Below, piece by piece: positions 44,301 to 55,681 of a stretch of DNA of 64,000 bases. Positions within the stretch are counted from its first letter, which is position 1. Each line of letters opens with the position of its first letter. Position numbers and translations under genes: made by a program. The notes under the pieces are model-generated. The model saw only the letters and a list, made by a program, of their open reading frames with translations. It ran no database searches and was not told where the DNA came from. The DNA comes from Dysidea avara (lineage: Eukaryota; Porifera; Demospongiae; Dictyoceratida; Dysideidae): contig NC_089272.1 of NCBI RefSeq assembly GCF_963678975.1, positions 7,789,858 through 7,853,857 on the forward strand, read 5' to 3'.

Positions 44301-45690
44301 TTCTAATAGAGCAGTGATTCACGTAAATCGTACAAAAATATTTTTACACGAAATTTTTTTGCACGAAAAGAAAGTGAATTGCGGTATAATATTCACCCTT
44401 ACATACTTGTGTATGTATGTTTCTCTTTCTTATGACCAATCATCTTTGTGAATTATACTGTACATGTATATGAAATGTGACAGTAGCATGTGCACACTAA
44501 TAGTAATAATTAGCATGAGTGCAATTTGACTGTTCTGTTAGAGTGTCTTGATTGTTCTAAAGAAATTATGTAAAAAATTGTTTCATGGTTAAAGCTGGCA
44601 GCATAATGCCTGATTCTCATATACACCCAAAATTATTCACTGCATTCCTACGGTCACTAGTCATCAACAGAGTTTTACTACCACAGAAAACATGCATTAT
44701 AATAGATATAATGTAATATGTAGTTAGAACTTAAGATACAGCACAAAATCCCAGCATCACATCATTGCATGTCTCATAACAGGGATAACCAGAGAGCAAA
44801 AGCAAGATAAATATGTCTTCAAACAACATACTTTCTTGTGAACTTTTTAGTATGGCCAAAGGCAAAAAACAAATCAACTGGTGGAATCAATGCAGTTGAA
44901 ATTCCACTCTAAGCATAACTATACTTCTTGGGCTTACAAGAAACTTAAGGAGCTGCTTGCTATTCACAATTGTAAAATCCTGTTGAATGTTTTTGCGTTT
45001 TGTGTGGTGTCTTTAACACCTATATGTAATTGTAATTGTAAATTTTGATAGAGGCGTAGCCTGTACGTCCAAATCATACACAAAAAAGCAAAAAAGTTGC
45101 CATACCCATTAAAAATCATACATTATATATACTATAGTGTCTGTCCAGCAGATTCTTAAATTGATTAGGGGTGTATGAAGGGGTGGAGCCACATAATGAG
45201 ATACAGGATGCAATAAAAGACTTGGCAGCAATGGTATGGGGTCAGGTTAGATGTGACCCTATTGCTTCTGGTTCAACTCTGCTGGACAAGCATTGGTTGC
45301 TAACTTGAGTGTTTGGGGCCTAAAGTTGAAGCATTGTTTGATGCTTGTATTTTAGCCCACTCTTGTTTGACTTGCATACCACCCAAATCATTATTTTTGG
45401 AGCTGAAATTTAAAAGAAGTGAAAGTATTCTGTTGCTTATATACACCTTTGTGTGTGTTTTTCTGTGGATGGTCATTCTGGTTGTGAAGTTGTGAAGCAT
45501 CCGAGACTTGCAAGTTACCTTGGTGCTCAATGGGACAGAAGCTAGAATGACATTCTCTCATGGGTAGCAAAATTGGAGTTTCAAAGGTTACTGTGTTGTG
45601 TGTGCGCATGTGTGCATGCGTATGTGTGTATGTGTGTGGATCATGGATTTGTTGGAGACTGCATTTTGAGCAATATAGACAATATGTAAT
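41399..45690. other. No gene seen; two local repeats
   Basis: A phrase of about 95 bp containing GAATCAGCATGTTCTAAAAC occurs at about 41568 and again at about 41886 (direct, 318 bp apart). An inverted pair built on TTTTGGAAAACCATACATTT lies at 42524 and, reversed, 43121. A motif ATTCTAATAGAGCAGTGATT is at 44300. ORFs are short (under 77 codons) and domain-free. The rest is AT-rich with no supported feature. Confidence 0.5.
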
Positions 45691-45922
45691 TGTGACTGGC
45701 CTGCAAAAATAGGGCCTGTGGGAACAAACTACACCCTGTCACATAACAGGTCATATCTCAGTGCTGGAATAGACTATTTGTATTCTGTAACCTTTAGTAT
45801 AAAGTCAACTGAATATGTAATATAGGCTAGTTAAACATTGCATGACCTAGCACAGTGGCATAAAAAGTTATGGGTGATAAAAATTTTCTAATTTTATGTG
45901 CCCACATGCATGCCCGGTCACA
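45691..45922. mobile_element. MITE with TGTGAC...GTCACA ends, copy 2
   Basis: Opposite-orientation relative of 17455-17652. Shared phrases include ACACCCTGTCA, AACAGGTCA, ACCTTTA and, at the far end, TGTGCCCACATGC followed by GGTCACAATT. The flanks AATT/AATT suggest a short AT-rich target site. Diverged, so an old insertion. Confidence 0.7.
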
Positions 45923-47735
45923 ATTAAACTATTTATTAATATTCTTTTGTTTTTCTTCCCACACGTTTGTTTCTTGTATTGAGATTGTGCAAATTTAACT
46001 TAATACTAATATTGATTCTCTGATAAAGCAGTCATTTGTGGATTGGCCAATCAAAAATTCATACTGGGCCATCTGACCCATTTACAATGCTGGTTCAAAG
46101 GTTACAATTTTTGGTTGTCACAACTGCCATGTAGGTAATTTCTGAGCAGGTAAAATGCATTACAAAATCACAGAATTATGAGTATCAAAATTTCCATTTT
46201 TGGTAAACCAACAATCATTGCTCCTTTGTAACAAAGGGAGTACATTTTTCACCAGATTTGTTAGCTTTTGAGTGCTAAATCTTGTGGTTACTCAAAGTAA
46301 TACAGAAGCTGCCAATTTTGGAAACTACAGCATTGGCAACTTTGACCTGCTAAAAAATTGCTGAAAATTTTCCAAGTTTTGGTTGCCAGAAAGTACGGTT
46401 TCTGAGCAGGCCAATACCCTTCAAAAACACCTTCTGGCCATTTAGTGTCTCATTACCCACTCACTGTTCTATTTCCCATAAGCATGCCATTCTATAACTA
46501 TAAGTACAAGGAATTTTAAGTTTGATTTGGAACCATAAAGAGTGGTGAAACAATTAAGGGAAGTTACCTAAACCTGCAAATGTACTATATAGTTACCTAG
46601 TTTTGTCGGGTTGAAAGGTATTCATTTTCAAATATTGGCATGAATGCTATTATGCTGCTATAAGGGAAGCCAGACATCAGGTCTTTAACACAGTTTATGA
46701 AGGGATCAAATTTCAGCACTGAACATAGCTAAATTCTAGTAAAATACTATTGGCAAGTATTTGGGGTTATTATTTACTATTTAACAGCAATACAACCATT
46801 ATCAGTTTGTAAGCAGTTGTATCCTAACTGTTACAGGTCACCCAAAATGAGGACTTACTACAGTGAAACAATGTAGCAGCACCATGCACTACAACAGGTG
46901 CAATTTTATTATTTTGGCAGTTACAAGTACAATTATTCCCTAATTGCCTGAAAATGTGTGATTGCACACAGTGACCACCCTTCGTGCTAATTAATTTGAC
47001 AGCCATAGCAACTGTTACTATAAGCAACAGAAATCAACTGCAATTGACTAGTCACACTAAACAACCATTGCTATGAAATTGAAGTGATGTTTACCTTAGC
47101 AATGGTTACCTAACAACTGTTGCTATGTATGCAATGAAGCATCTATCATTATGTTATAGCTGCTGCAGTTGTCAGTAGACTACATACTATTGGAACTAAT
47201 GTATGACACTATGTTATTAATTTATAATCTAGTTTTGCAATCATATCTATGAATTGTGCCACTAGTTGTGTGCATCTAAAATTTAACCTGGACTTTCTTC
47301 AAAAGTTGTTGGTATAAGGTATACTATAATTATTTGAGTAGTGGTCATAGGAATAAACGGTAATGAAACAATGGTAGAACTGTAGCTAGCTGTACTAAGT
47401 GAACATATAATCCCTATACTTATGGCTATACTCTGTGATGACTAAAGTAGGAATTAAATGCCTGCCAGTATAGCTGCAGATGTAGCTAGATCACCTGCCT
47501 TGTTGTTGCATTGCTATTATCTATTTTTCCTTTTGCTTGTTTATTGAGTTACGGCTACTATTTTAATTGGTTTTCACTATATTGCTTTAGCTATATTCTT
47601 AGAAAAATACAGTTTCCTTTAGTTTAATAGCTAAAAGTAAAGCAGTGTATTCATATGAAATAGTGTCAGGTTACATGTACAGTGTATAAACAAGTGCAGT
47701 TATAAAACTAAAACAACACTGTAGCATTTAAAATA
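45923..47735. other. No gene seen
   Basis: AT-rich 1.8 kb downstream of the fucosyltransferase-like gene. Short ORFs (46824-47027) have no domain. A loosely repeated phrase TTTCTGAGCAGG occurs at 46139 and 46399. No tRNA or rRNA was seen. Confidence 0.45.
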
Positions 47736-48914
47736 TTATTTTCTAATCACAGAACATTCAGGAAATTGTCCAATACTTTGTATCACATCTGCAAAAGAAC
47801 TACCTCTTCTTACAAATGCCGCACTCCTTGAAGCTACCTCTAGGTTCACTAGTGCTCCAATAAATCCATCTATGAGAGAATCTGTTGATAGACCGAGCTG
47901 TTTGGCTCGATCAACATGTATCTTGTGGACGGGACTGGTAACAATATCACCACTGTACAGTTCATTTGCAAGGTTATCTACATATTCTGAGTCTGATATA
48001 AAGTAAACAGGAAATTTTAAGTTGCTACTCAAATTCTTTGCTACCATAATACTGCATTGAAAATGCTGTATAGGACTCTTGAGCTCTGCTGGGTGCACAT
48101 CACCATTTATTTGTTTAGTTCGCAAGTGTGCTGATACATATGATCCAGGTGTCAAATGAAGATCTTGCATCTCCTTATTTATAGCATCATTTACTATCTT
48201 ATCATATGTAAACAAGTAACGTGCGACACATCCGTAAGAAAACATATTGTCAGTTTCAGTTATACCAAACTTGTCATACACTAGTTTAGCCAAATTATCA
48301 TCACATAATGTAAAAAACTTGTCAAATCCATAATTAGTGCTTACCACAACCATATCATTAGTTTCATTTAAAATAGCTTTAGAAAATGATGGCCAATTTA
48401 CTCTGTTGTGGTTGTCTACCAATGGAAAGGTCACTTCAGTGGTAACAAGAGCCCGAGGAGGAACATAATTCCATTTAATAGCATTTGGATGCATTAATTT
48501 GTTGATGTCAAAAGGATGCTTCATTTCTATTAAAAAAGTTCTATTGCTAACAATTGAAAGCATTAGCATTACTGTAATTCCTAGTATTCTGTTTCCATAA
48601 CCACCACACAAACGGTTGCAAACAAACTTAAGAAATTTTACTTTTTTCTTTTGTGTCACTACTTGCCTGTGATGCTCAGCATAGTCATTAAGAACTGAAG
48701 AAATTCTATTACAGTTTAACTTTGCATAGCTTTCACAAGTAAAGTGCTTGCACACAGCTACAGAATGAAAAATACAAGGGTCAATACTAATAAATTGTAA
48801 GGATGCACCCCACCAAAAAGTATCATATATGTCAGGCAAAGCACAAGTAACTGTGGTATAATTAATATGTTCTACTTTGGCACATTCAGCCACTGCACAC
48901 CTAATACAATCCCA
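47736..48914 (-). CDS. Fucosyltransferase-like enzyme (5' end unresolved)
   Basis: An unbroken minus-strand frame of about 392 codons. A Cys-rich N-terminal part is followed by CNRLCGGYGNRILGITVMLML, which resembles the nucleotide-sugar-binding GG.GNR start of fucosyltransferases. Next come SNRTFLIEMKHPFDINKLM, a central YVSAHLRTKQ (like the H.R motif that contacts GDP), FPVYFISDSEYV and a C-terminal DGFIGALVNLEVASRSAAFV with RRGSSFAD. This order fits GT-B fucosyltransferases of the GT11/GT23/GT37-like group, acting in the Golgi on glycans with GDP-fucose; which subfamily is uncertain. There is no usable ATG before the GGYGNR region and no visible signal anchor, so a 5' exon is expected upstream (above 48914). 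The first few codons lie in a repeat, so splicing probably joins inside about 48870-48905. It is the strongest ordinary gene in the window. Confidence 0.65.
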   Translation of the reverse strand, partial: WDCIRCAVAECAKVEHINYTTVTCALPDIYDTFWWGASLQFISIDPCIFHSVAVCKHFTCESYAKLNCNRISSVLNDYAEHHRQVVTQKKKVKFLKFVCNRLCGGYGNRILGITVMLMLSIVSNRTFLIEMKHPFDINKLMHPNAIKWNYVPPRALVTTEVTFPLVDNHNRVNWPSFSKAILNETNDMVVVSTNYGFDKFFTLCDDNLAKLVYDKFGITETDNMFSYGCVARYLFTYDKIVNDAINKEMQDLHLTPGSYVSAHLRTKQINGDVHPAELKSPIQHFQCSIMVAKNLSSNLKFPVYFISDSEYVDNLANELYSGDIVTSPVHKIHVDRAKQLGLSTDSLIDGFIGALVNLEVASRSAAFVRRGSSFADVIQSIGQFPECSVIRK

Positions 48915-49011
48915 CAATCACAGCTTACTTGGTTTCTTAATATAAGAGAAGAGATGTATAAACACAACAGAAATCTGACAATTTCTGGTCAAACAAGATG
49001 TGATTGTGGGA
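48909..49011. repeat. Small inverted repeat at the 5' edge of the fucosyltransferase-like gene
   Basis: TCCCACAATCACA at 48909 is answered by TGTGATTGTGGGA ending at 49011, with ACTTGG/CAAACAAG nearby. The same block recurs in part at about 49650-49760 (CCCACAATCACATCTTG, then TATAAGAGAAGAGG). It looks like a short MITE family that has inserted at or formed the apparent ORF start. Confidence 0.55.
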
Positions 49012-50208
49012 CGGAATTTTAATGTATCAACTGTAGTTATATGGTTATTATTACACCTTCGTCATTGTTATGCATAATAGCATAATAACTGATTTATTTA
49101 ATGCATGTTAGTTATAGTATGTACACATTGAGCTGGATACCGCAAATAATAACTCACGGTTACAATTCCACATGATCTTGAAATCTCATTTGCAGCACCA
49201 CTAAAAATATTTCAAAATCATTTTGTTCAAATGTCTGACACAATATTTACAGCCAATCAAAATTTTCACCATACATTTCCTATGGGAAGCCATAAAACTA
49301 CTGCGGCCATTATAGCTCTTTCCCAAGCTTGTAATGGAGCCAAAGTATACATGTCTGTTGTTGACACCCTTGCTGTCACTACTAATCATCTGGTTGACTG
49401 AAATCTTAACTCACTTGAAAGAAAATCCACTTAAAATTTTTAGCTGTTTTTCAGGACCCAGCTCAACTTATATAATTATACATTAGGTTTTATTGTTTCT
49501 GCTGTGCTTCTGTAAAGAACTGCATTTTAAGCCTTGTATGTTTCTGCTGTTATGTATATCAGTAATGTAGGTGCTAATTAATTAATTAAATAATGTTATT
49601 TTATTAGTGTATTCACAACCATAAAACTACTGTTGGTGCATTAAAATTCCATCCCACAATCACATCTTGTTTGGCAAAATTCAATCACAGTTTACTTGGT
49701 TTCCTATATAAGAGAAGAGGTATAAAAACATAACCTAACAAAGTTCTGACGATTTCTGGGTGAGATAAACCTATTAGGTGTTCAATGTCTTGTGTTAACG
49801 AGATAAAAGCACTGCCTTAATGAGATATACACACTGTAAACAGTGCGTATATCTGGTTAAGGCAGTGTGTATATCTCTTCAACATTCTGAGTCAGTGTAA
49901 TATGTGATATATGTGCACTGGCTTTCCTTTGATCTGAGGTGCAAAAGTGGTATAATATAATATATAGCAGTCAAGGAAATGACTGCAATGATGCTAATGC
50001 TAATCACCCTGACCTTACTGCTCTGGTAAGGGTGCAATGTTTTGAACATGTTCTGATGTACAACATTATTCAAATATTATATAGGTATAATTACAGGTAA
50101 AAGTAAAAATTAAAAATTTTTAGGGATCAAAGAAAAAAAAACAAGGGAATAACTAAAATGTAGTGAAACAAGAGAGGCTGTCTATATCTGCAGATATAAT
50201 AATGGGCA
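49012..50208. other. No gene seen; hairpin at 49812-49868
   Basis: A 57-bp hairpin, CACTGCCTTAATGAGATATA with its complement, sits at 49812-49868 with a 4-bp loop. The upstream exon of the fucosyltransferase-like gene may lie in this span or beyond, but I could not identify it. ORF 49201-49389 has no domain. Confidence 0.45.
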
Positions 50209-51330
50209 AAAAAAAAGGAATTTTCAACTAGAGTAGGGTCCATAGCACATCGATAAAAAGTACTGAAACAAGCTGGAGTAGTGCACGATATTAAATCACA
50301 GTAAACAAGATATTCAATCACAGTAAAACAATAAGAAGTGTTGTATCCCTATTGTGTATTTTTATTATGGTATCTTGAGCACAGTAGGGATATAACACTT
50401 CTTATTGTTTTACCGTATTTAATATCATGGACTATATACTCCAGCTTATTTCAGTACTTTTTTATCGATGTGCTATGGTCCCTACTCTAGTTGAAAATTC
50501 CAAAAATTTTTGTGTACTTGTTTGTTAACTTTTTTGTAACTAATTATTATGACTGGTGAACTGGTATACTGCATCTGAAATGGCACCGAACATCCCAGAT
50601 ATTTAAATTATCGTCTGAAAAGTGAAGTATCCATTGTCAGTTATGTCGGTTTCAACCCATTACATAGTATTTCAAATCAAGAACTGTTCAAAAAGCACCT
50701 CTGAAATCCATGCATACCGAAAGAAAGAAATAGTGCCGCGTGCCCCAGTTATATCAATTATCGTCTGAAAAGTGAAGTATCCATTACACTTCGTTGTCGG
50801 CTATGTTCAACCCGTTACACAGCAGTACATATCAAGAACTGTTCGAAAAGCACCTCTGCAATCAAAGTAGCCACTATGAAAAATACGGACGGTTTCCATT
50901 ACGAAAGGAGGCCATCACATGCTACCATCAAATCGACACTTTTTGCTGTCAGCAAAGATGAATGGGACACAAAGGAGGACACTGGTAAGTCCATGAAGAA
51001 TGCATTGTACATACTGCAGTATGCCAAAAGGGCCGAAACAATGTCGAACAGTGAAAAAATCAAGCCCATAGCCTTAGCCTTTGTTGAGTTACAGCTTATC
51101 TGAAGGTATCAGTCAGTCAGTTACTCCCGAAAATTCCATTAAATAATCTTCTTTAAATTCCGTAGCAACTTGGCAAAAGCATTTTGGGTCAATCTGAAGG
51201 CTTGTTTTTGGGCTTAGTTTTGCCTAACCAATACTGCCTCATCATCATCAGGGAAAATTGAGGCTGGTTTTAGGGTGTTGTTATTTTGTGTACCACGCCT
51301 ACTCCTTTGTGGTCCCTACCAAACAGTACT
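50209..51330 (+). mobile_element. Hairpin-headed repeat family, copy 1
   Basis: Starts with a long hairpin (50209-50518) whose arms contain GGAATTTTCAACTAGAGTAG and its complement. It continues with CTTGTTTGTTAACTTTTTTG, then a tandem pair (about 165 bp each) containing TCGTCTGAAAAGTGAAGTAT, then a coding-like stretch (50876-51103), and ends near CTACTCCTTTGTGGTCCC. Copy 2 (55377-57066) has the same order with insertions. The coding-like part reads STLFAVSKDEWDTKEDTGKS and then MKNALYILQYAKR. It is conserved in both copies with mostly matching residues, but the family is not recognised. Confidence 0.6.
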
Positions 51331-52154
51331 ATTGTACTGTATGATACTTCAGTTATGGATTAAATCGGCTTAGGAAGATAATTATTAATAAGATTAACAT
51401 CTGCAAAGAATTTCTAATCACACTAAAATGGTACATTGAAGAGTGGAATCAGCAACTCTGTTTAGAATAATATTACTGATAAACTTTTAAATTACTGCTT
51501 GTAATAATGCTACTCTGACTGTTTTATTAGGGTATATAACTGCTCTCTTTGAGTATCTTGATCTTTGACGAGATGACTTGTATTATAGTATTTTAATGCA
51601 CTTGTACCACATCAGGGGTGGATTAAGGAGCTAGCAAGGGGAGAGGCACAAACTAAGTTGTAGGTGGTTGGGGAGAGTCAGATTCTCTTGCTAGTTGCTG
51701 TGTTTGTGAAGTAGCAAATAATCACCTCTTATAGTAGTGTCTCACTGTTGATTTTTGCTGTTTTTGCCTTTGCAGATGGTTGTAAAGTCTTAAAAGCTGT
51801 TTTAAAGGCTCTGAATGTCTTAAACAACAGCAACACAATAATTATTTTAGAGGCGCTTAGCATGCACGAAGGTGCTGGGTGACTACCGTATAGCCTTAAT
51901 ATTTCCAGGACAAATATTTCGAGGTTAAGCAGTGTTGCTAACAAAAAATTTTTGCAGATTTGTAAACATTCCCAAAATGTATTAGACTATATGGAGGTCT
52001 AAATATTTCAAGGCTAAATTTTTGCTGATAACCCCCAAAACTGCGAAATCAGCAAAAAATCTCCCCCTCGAAATATTTTCTAGCCATTACATATACCACT
52101 TCAGTTTTATCGTAATTTCGTGTAATTTTGCTCTTACTCTCATGCTTACTGTGT

Positions 52155-52300
52155 TCCTAGGATTAGTAACAGTACCCCTAGGGTTAGAAAACGCCCCTAG
52201 GATTAGGAACAGCGCCCTTAGGATTATGAACAGCTCCCTTAGGATTAGGAAAAGCATCCTTATGGTTAGGAAGAAGCGCGAGTAGGATTAGGACAACGTT
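52155..52300. repeat. About 20-bp minisatellite, CTAGGATTAGGAACAG units
   Basis: Six to seven imperfect units of 18 to 21 bp, such as CCTAGGATTAGGAACAGCG. The TTAGG-like core is coincidental. Spacing and variation do not fit telomeric repeats. Confidence 0.8.
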
Positions 52301-52392
52301 TTAAAACATTAGGTTAGGGTATGGGAACTGCCAGCTTTCTTATTTTTGCCATATTTAAATGTCACAAATGTAAATCATTATTATATCTATAC

Positions 52393-52515
52393 AGTGGTTA
52401 GGAACACTGCTCTTCAGGCTGGAAGTCTGTGGTTTGAGTGTCCATTGTGACAAGTATTTTTGTTTTTTGTACCTTTTGGTGTCATGTTTTTTCTAAGTTA
52501 TAATGGTAATTTACT
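52393..52515 (+). mobile_element. tRNA-derived SINE, diverged copy 2
   Basis: ACAGTGGTTAGGAACACTGC (A-box region) and GTGGTTTGAGTGTCC (weak B-box) are followed by a T-rich tail with TTTTTTCTAAGTTATAA, matching the tail of the SINE at 30506-30650. More decayed than copy 1. Confidence 0.45.
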
Positions 52516-52752
52516 GTACCTAACAGCTTTTCAAAATATTTAGGCTATATGGTATTTCACAGCTAGCTTGAATTTGCTGGCTGTGCTTTAGTTTCAAGCA
52601 AATTTGTAAATGCTATAATAGTAAAATGTGCATATTTTCATGAGATTTATAAACTGATCTTGGCCTGACATGAAGTTTAGCTCCTCCACAAGGTGAGGGG
52701 GTATTTGCCCCAAATGCCCCATCCTGGATCCGCCATTGCCACACTTTTGTTT

Positions 52753-54224
52753 GGCAAGTTATAATAACCGGAACTGGAATCAGGAATGGAACGGAACGGA
52801 ATGACTAAACCAGGTGAAGAAGAAACCAAAGCTGAACCCGACCCTAACCTAACCTGAGGTTTGTGTGTTAAGCATAATGATACCTTTCACTGTCTGTATG
52901 AAAGTAAGTTTTTGGTGGGTTCGAGGTGAGCTAGGGTTGGCCCGGCTTCGCTTGCTCCAACCCTAGCTCACCTCGAACTCACCAAAAACTTGGGAGTATG
53001 GAAAACCCGGAATGCCGGAACAACCTGGAACTGTTATTTTGCGATTGGAATCACGTGCAAGCACTGGCATGCCAGATTATAAAGACTCCACACTGGAGAA
53101 ATTTTTGTCTGCTAATAAGCTCTACAACATTTCTATTATTCTTATTTGTAAAAAATCTGCAGGGTACACCATGAATTAACATGAGAGTGATCATTAATTG
53201 GAATACGCATTAAATCATTTATCTGAAAACCATCTTTCTCACCCAAAATTTCCATCTAAGTGTTCCTAACTACACAATTACTAAAATCCCAATACATAGT
53301 TTTGCTACACTTAACACAAGTTAGCTAGCCTACTGGTGGTTAGTGACCGAATTTATTAGAGGCATTCTTCAGTACAAATATGGATTGTAGCAGAGGAGGG
53401 CGGAAGCGCTTTAGGCGCTACTTGAAAATATTACCTTAATTACATAGTTTAATCACGTGAACCTCAATAGTCTCAATACAAAACTAACGAATGGTGGTGA
53501 TCACTGATGATCACTAGATATTTTCGTTGTGCTTCGTGTAAGGATTAAAGTGGTGTATTTTGTTTTGTAAAAGCACTTAGTTTTCTAGGCAAAACTGATG
53601 GAAAATATTTTGCGCATATAGCAATACTAGTACTAGCAAGGTATTTATATTCTAAACCAAACAATGGTACCACACTTTGTTACATTGTCCACACATTCTA
53701 GCTCATCCAGAAACCGATGGTTTAACATTATTTATTTTAACGGCTTTTAAACCGCTTCCGCCCTCCTCTGGGATTGTAGCGACTTAGCACAGTACTAGCT
53801 AGAAGTTGCATTATCTTTCAAATCGTTTGGTTATTAGTTAAGGCTATGGAGTGTAGCTGAGATAGCTGGGGTTGGTTTAGGATGCATGGTTACATGCGCC
53901 AATCCTAATTAATGCTTGCTTTTCTGTTGATTTATTTAATACCCTGCAGATTTGCTACAAGTAAGGATTATATATATGCTATAGAACATGTTAACAGAAA
54001 AATTTTTGTTCATTCCTCTGTGTATTATTTATAATCTTGCATGCTAGTGCTTGCACGTGACTCCAAACACAAAAATAGCACTGTTCCGGGTTGTTCCGGT
54101 GTTCCGGGTTTTCCATACTCCCTCCAAAACTTACCTTCATACAACTAGTGTGGTTGATAGTGGAGTTATCAGAGTGACCATTCCATTCCATTCCTGATTC
54201 CGGTTCTGGTTATTATAACTTGCC
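52753..54224. mobile_element. Long-TIR element with 9-bp target duplication (Mutator-like)
   Basis: Terminal repeats start GGCAAGTTATAATAACC on both sides. The flanks are a perfect direct repeat, CTTTTGTTT, at 52744-52752 and 54225-54233. The arms share a second block (GGAAAACCCGGAATGCCGG-type, with CACGTGCAAGCACT) at 52995-53090 and 54030-54115. A 9-bp duplication with long terminal repeats is the Mutator pattern. The left arm holds an inserted stretch (about 52805-52985) that is a reverse copy of sequence at 30297-30440. The middle contains a second element (53391-53770). No transposase is encoded. Confidence 0.75.
53391..53770. mobile_element. hAT-type MITE nested in the Mutator-like element
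   Basis: The ends are CAGAGGAGGGCGGAAGCG on the left and, read inward from the right, the same 18 bases. Direct flanking repeats GGATTGTAG lie at 53382-53390 and 53771-53779 (9 bp match; hAT elements normally duplicate 8 bp, so one base may be chance). About 380 bp, no coding capacity. Confidence 0.8.
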
Positions 54225-54233
54225 CTTTTGTTT

Positions 54234-55376
54234 AAGCCTATGGACTATGATTGAAGCCAGATCAAGGCATATGGAATCACTTGCAAGTTACCATTTAACC
54301 TAAATATTTCGAGAGGGAAAATTTTCGCTGATTTTGCAGTTTTGGCCTTGAAATATTTAGACCTCCATATAGTCTAATAAATTTTGGGAGTGTTTGCAAA
54401 TCCACAAAAAAATTATTTTTAGCAACATTGCTCAACCTCGAAATATTTAGGCTATATGGTAGAAAAAGAAGAATAATACTGCCTTAGTAATTTAATTCTG
54501 GTTAGAAATATAATGGGTGCCTAAACACCCATGGGTACCTATGCCTCTACATCCTGCAGCAGGTAGTATATAGACAACCTCTTTTGTTCACTACTTTTTA
54601 GCTATCCTTTGTAATCCAACTTAATTCCTTCTAATTGTTTGTTTCTTTTTTATAACATAATTACAGTACAACTAATGAACCCGCATATATCACATAAAAA
54701 GAAGCATAAAGAAATCAATCTTTTCACACACAAAATATGACCCATTTTTGAACTTTGAAGCTACATAACAATTACTTTTATCATACCAAAGATATAATTG
54801 CCTGAAATTTTTCATGCGTGGAGCTAAAGCATCTTGCTGCATTTTGAAACTACAAGCAAGTTAATCAGTGCAAGGAGTCAAGTATTACATCATTTTGTTT
54901 ACTGGTATGTAACATGATGTGTGGAAAAGGTGCAAATCCAGGCATCTGAAATCATGTTATTACTGAAAAGTGAACTCACCCATTATGCTTCATTTTCAGC
55001 TATATTCTATCTATTACACAGCATTACAAATGAAGAACAATATAGGAAGTGTCTCTGCATTCAATCCACTTGTTAAGGAAATATTGACATTTACTGTGAT
55101 AGCTACGTATGTTGGGGCACACGTTCAGGCGTAAAGTTGAGTTTTGCCTTTTTTGATGTGCAGGTCATTAGCCTACCTGATATATTTGCATGCTTCCTGT
55201 CCATTATGTGGTGGTGGAAGAAGAAAGGGTACCAAAGGAGGACATAGAATAGGTCTAAGTCCTTGAAATTACGTTAGGTAATCCTAATTAAGGCTGCAGC
55301 ACATGTTGCTGTCAGACCTTCAGTGCTGGACACTGTAAAGTGTTAATAATAATAATAATGAGTCTATGATGTACAG
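54234..55376. other. Fragments of repeats, no gene
   Basis: Holds the reversed CCATATAGCC-family fragment (54293-54459) and a diverged relative of the hairpin-headed family (about 54690-55060, with ATCTGAAATCATGTTATTACTGAAAAG-like text, then TCTCTGCATTCAATCC). No credible ORF. Confidence 0.5.
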
Positions 55377-55681
55377 GTACACAAAAAAATTTGGAATTTT
55401 CAACTAGAGTAGGGACCATAGCACATCAATAATAACTACTGAAACAAGCTGGAGTAGTGCACAATATTAAATCACAGTAAAGCAATAAGAAGCTGGGGAT
55501 ACAACACTTCTTATTGTTTTACTATGATTTAATATCGTGCACTACTCCAGCTTGTTTTAGCACTTTTTATCGATGTACTGTGGTCCTTACACTAGTAGAA
55601 AATTCCAATTTTTTTGTGTACTTGTTTGTTAACTTTTTTGTAAATAATTATTATGATTGGTGAGCCCGTGCATACCACATC

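Larger units (their letters stand above)
51886..52552. mobile_element. TA-flanked element nested in the hAT-like copy
   Basis: The ends are CCGTATAGCCTTAATATTT and, read inward from the right, CCATATAGCCTAAATATTT, flanked by TA on both sides (51884-51885, 52553-52554). The hAT-like copy 2 lacks this insertion and shows the empty site. TA duplication suggests Tc1/mariner-type mobilisation. Inside it lie a minisatellite (52155-52300) and a SINE (52393-52515). A further fragment of the same family, reversed, is at 54293-54459. Confidence 0.7.
51613..52738 (+). mobile_element. hAT-like non-autonomous element, copy 1 (interrupted)
   Basis: Begins CAGGGGTGGATTAAGGAG and ends CTGGATCCGCCATTG, a CAG-type terminal repeat pair common in hAT elements. 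The interior (GTTGTAGGTGGTTGGGGAG, then GAGGCGCTTAGCATGCACGA) matches copy 2 at 55682-56131. Copy 1 is longer because another element (51886-52552) is inserted in it. No exact 8-bp target duplication was seen. Confidence 0.6.
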
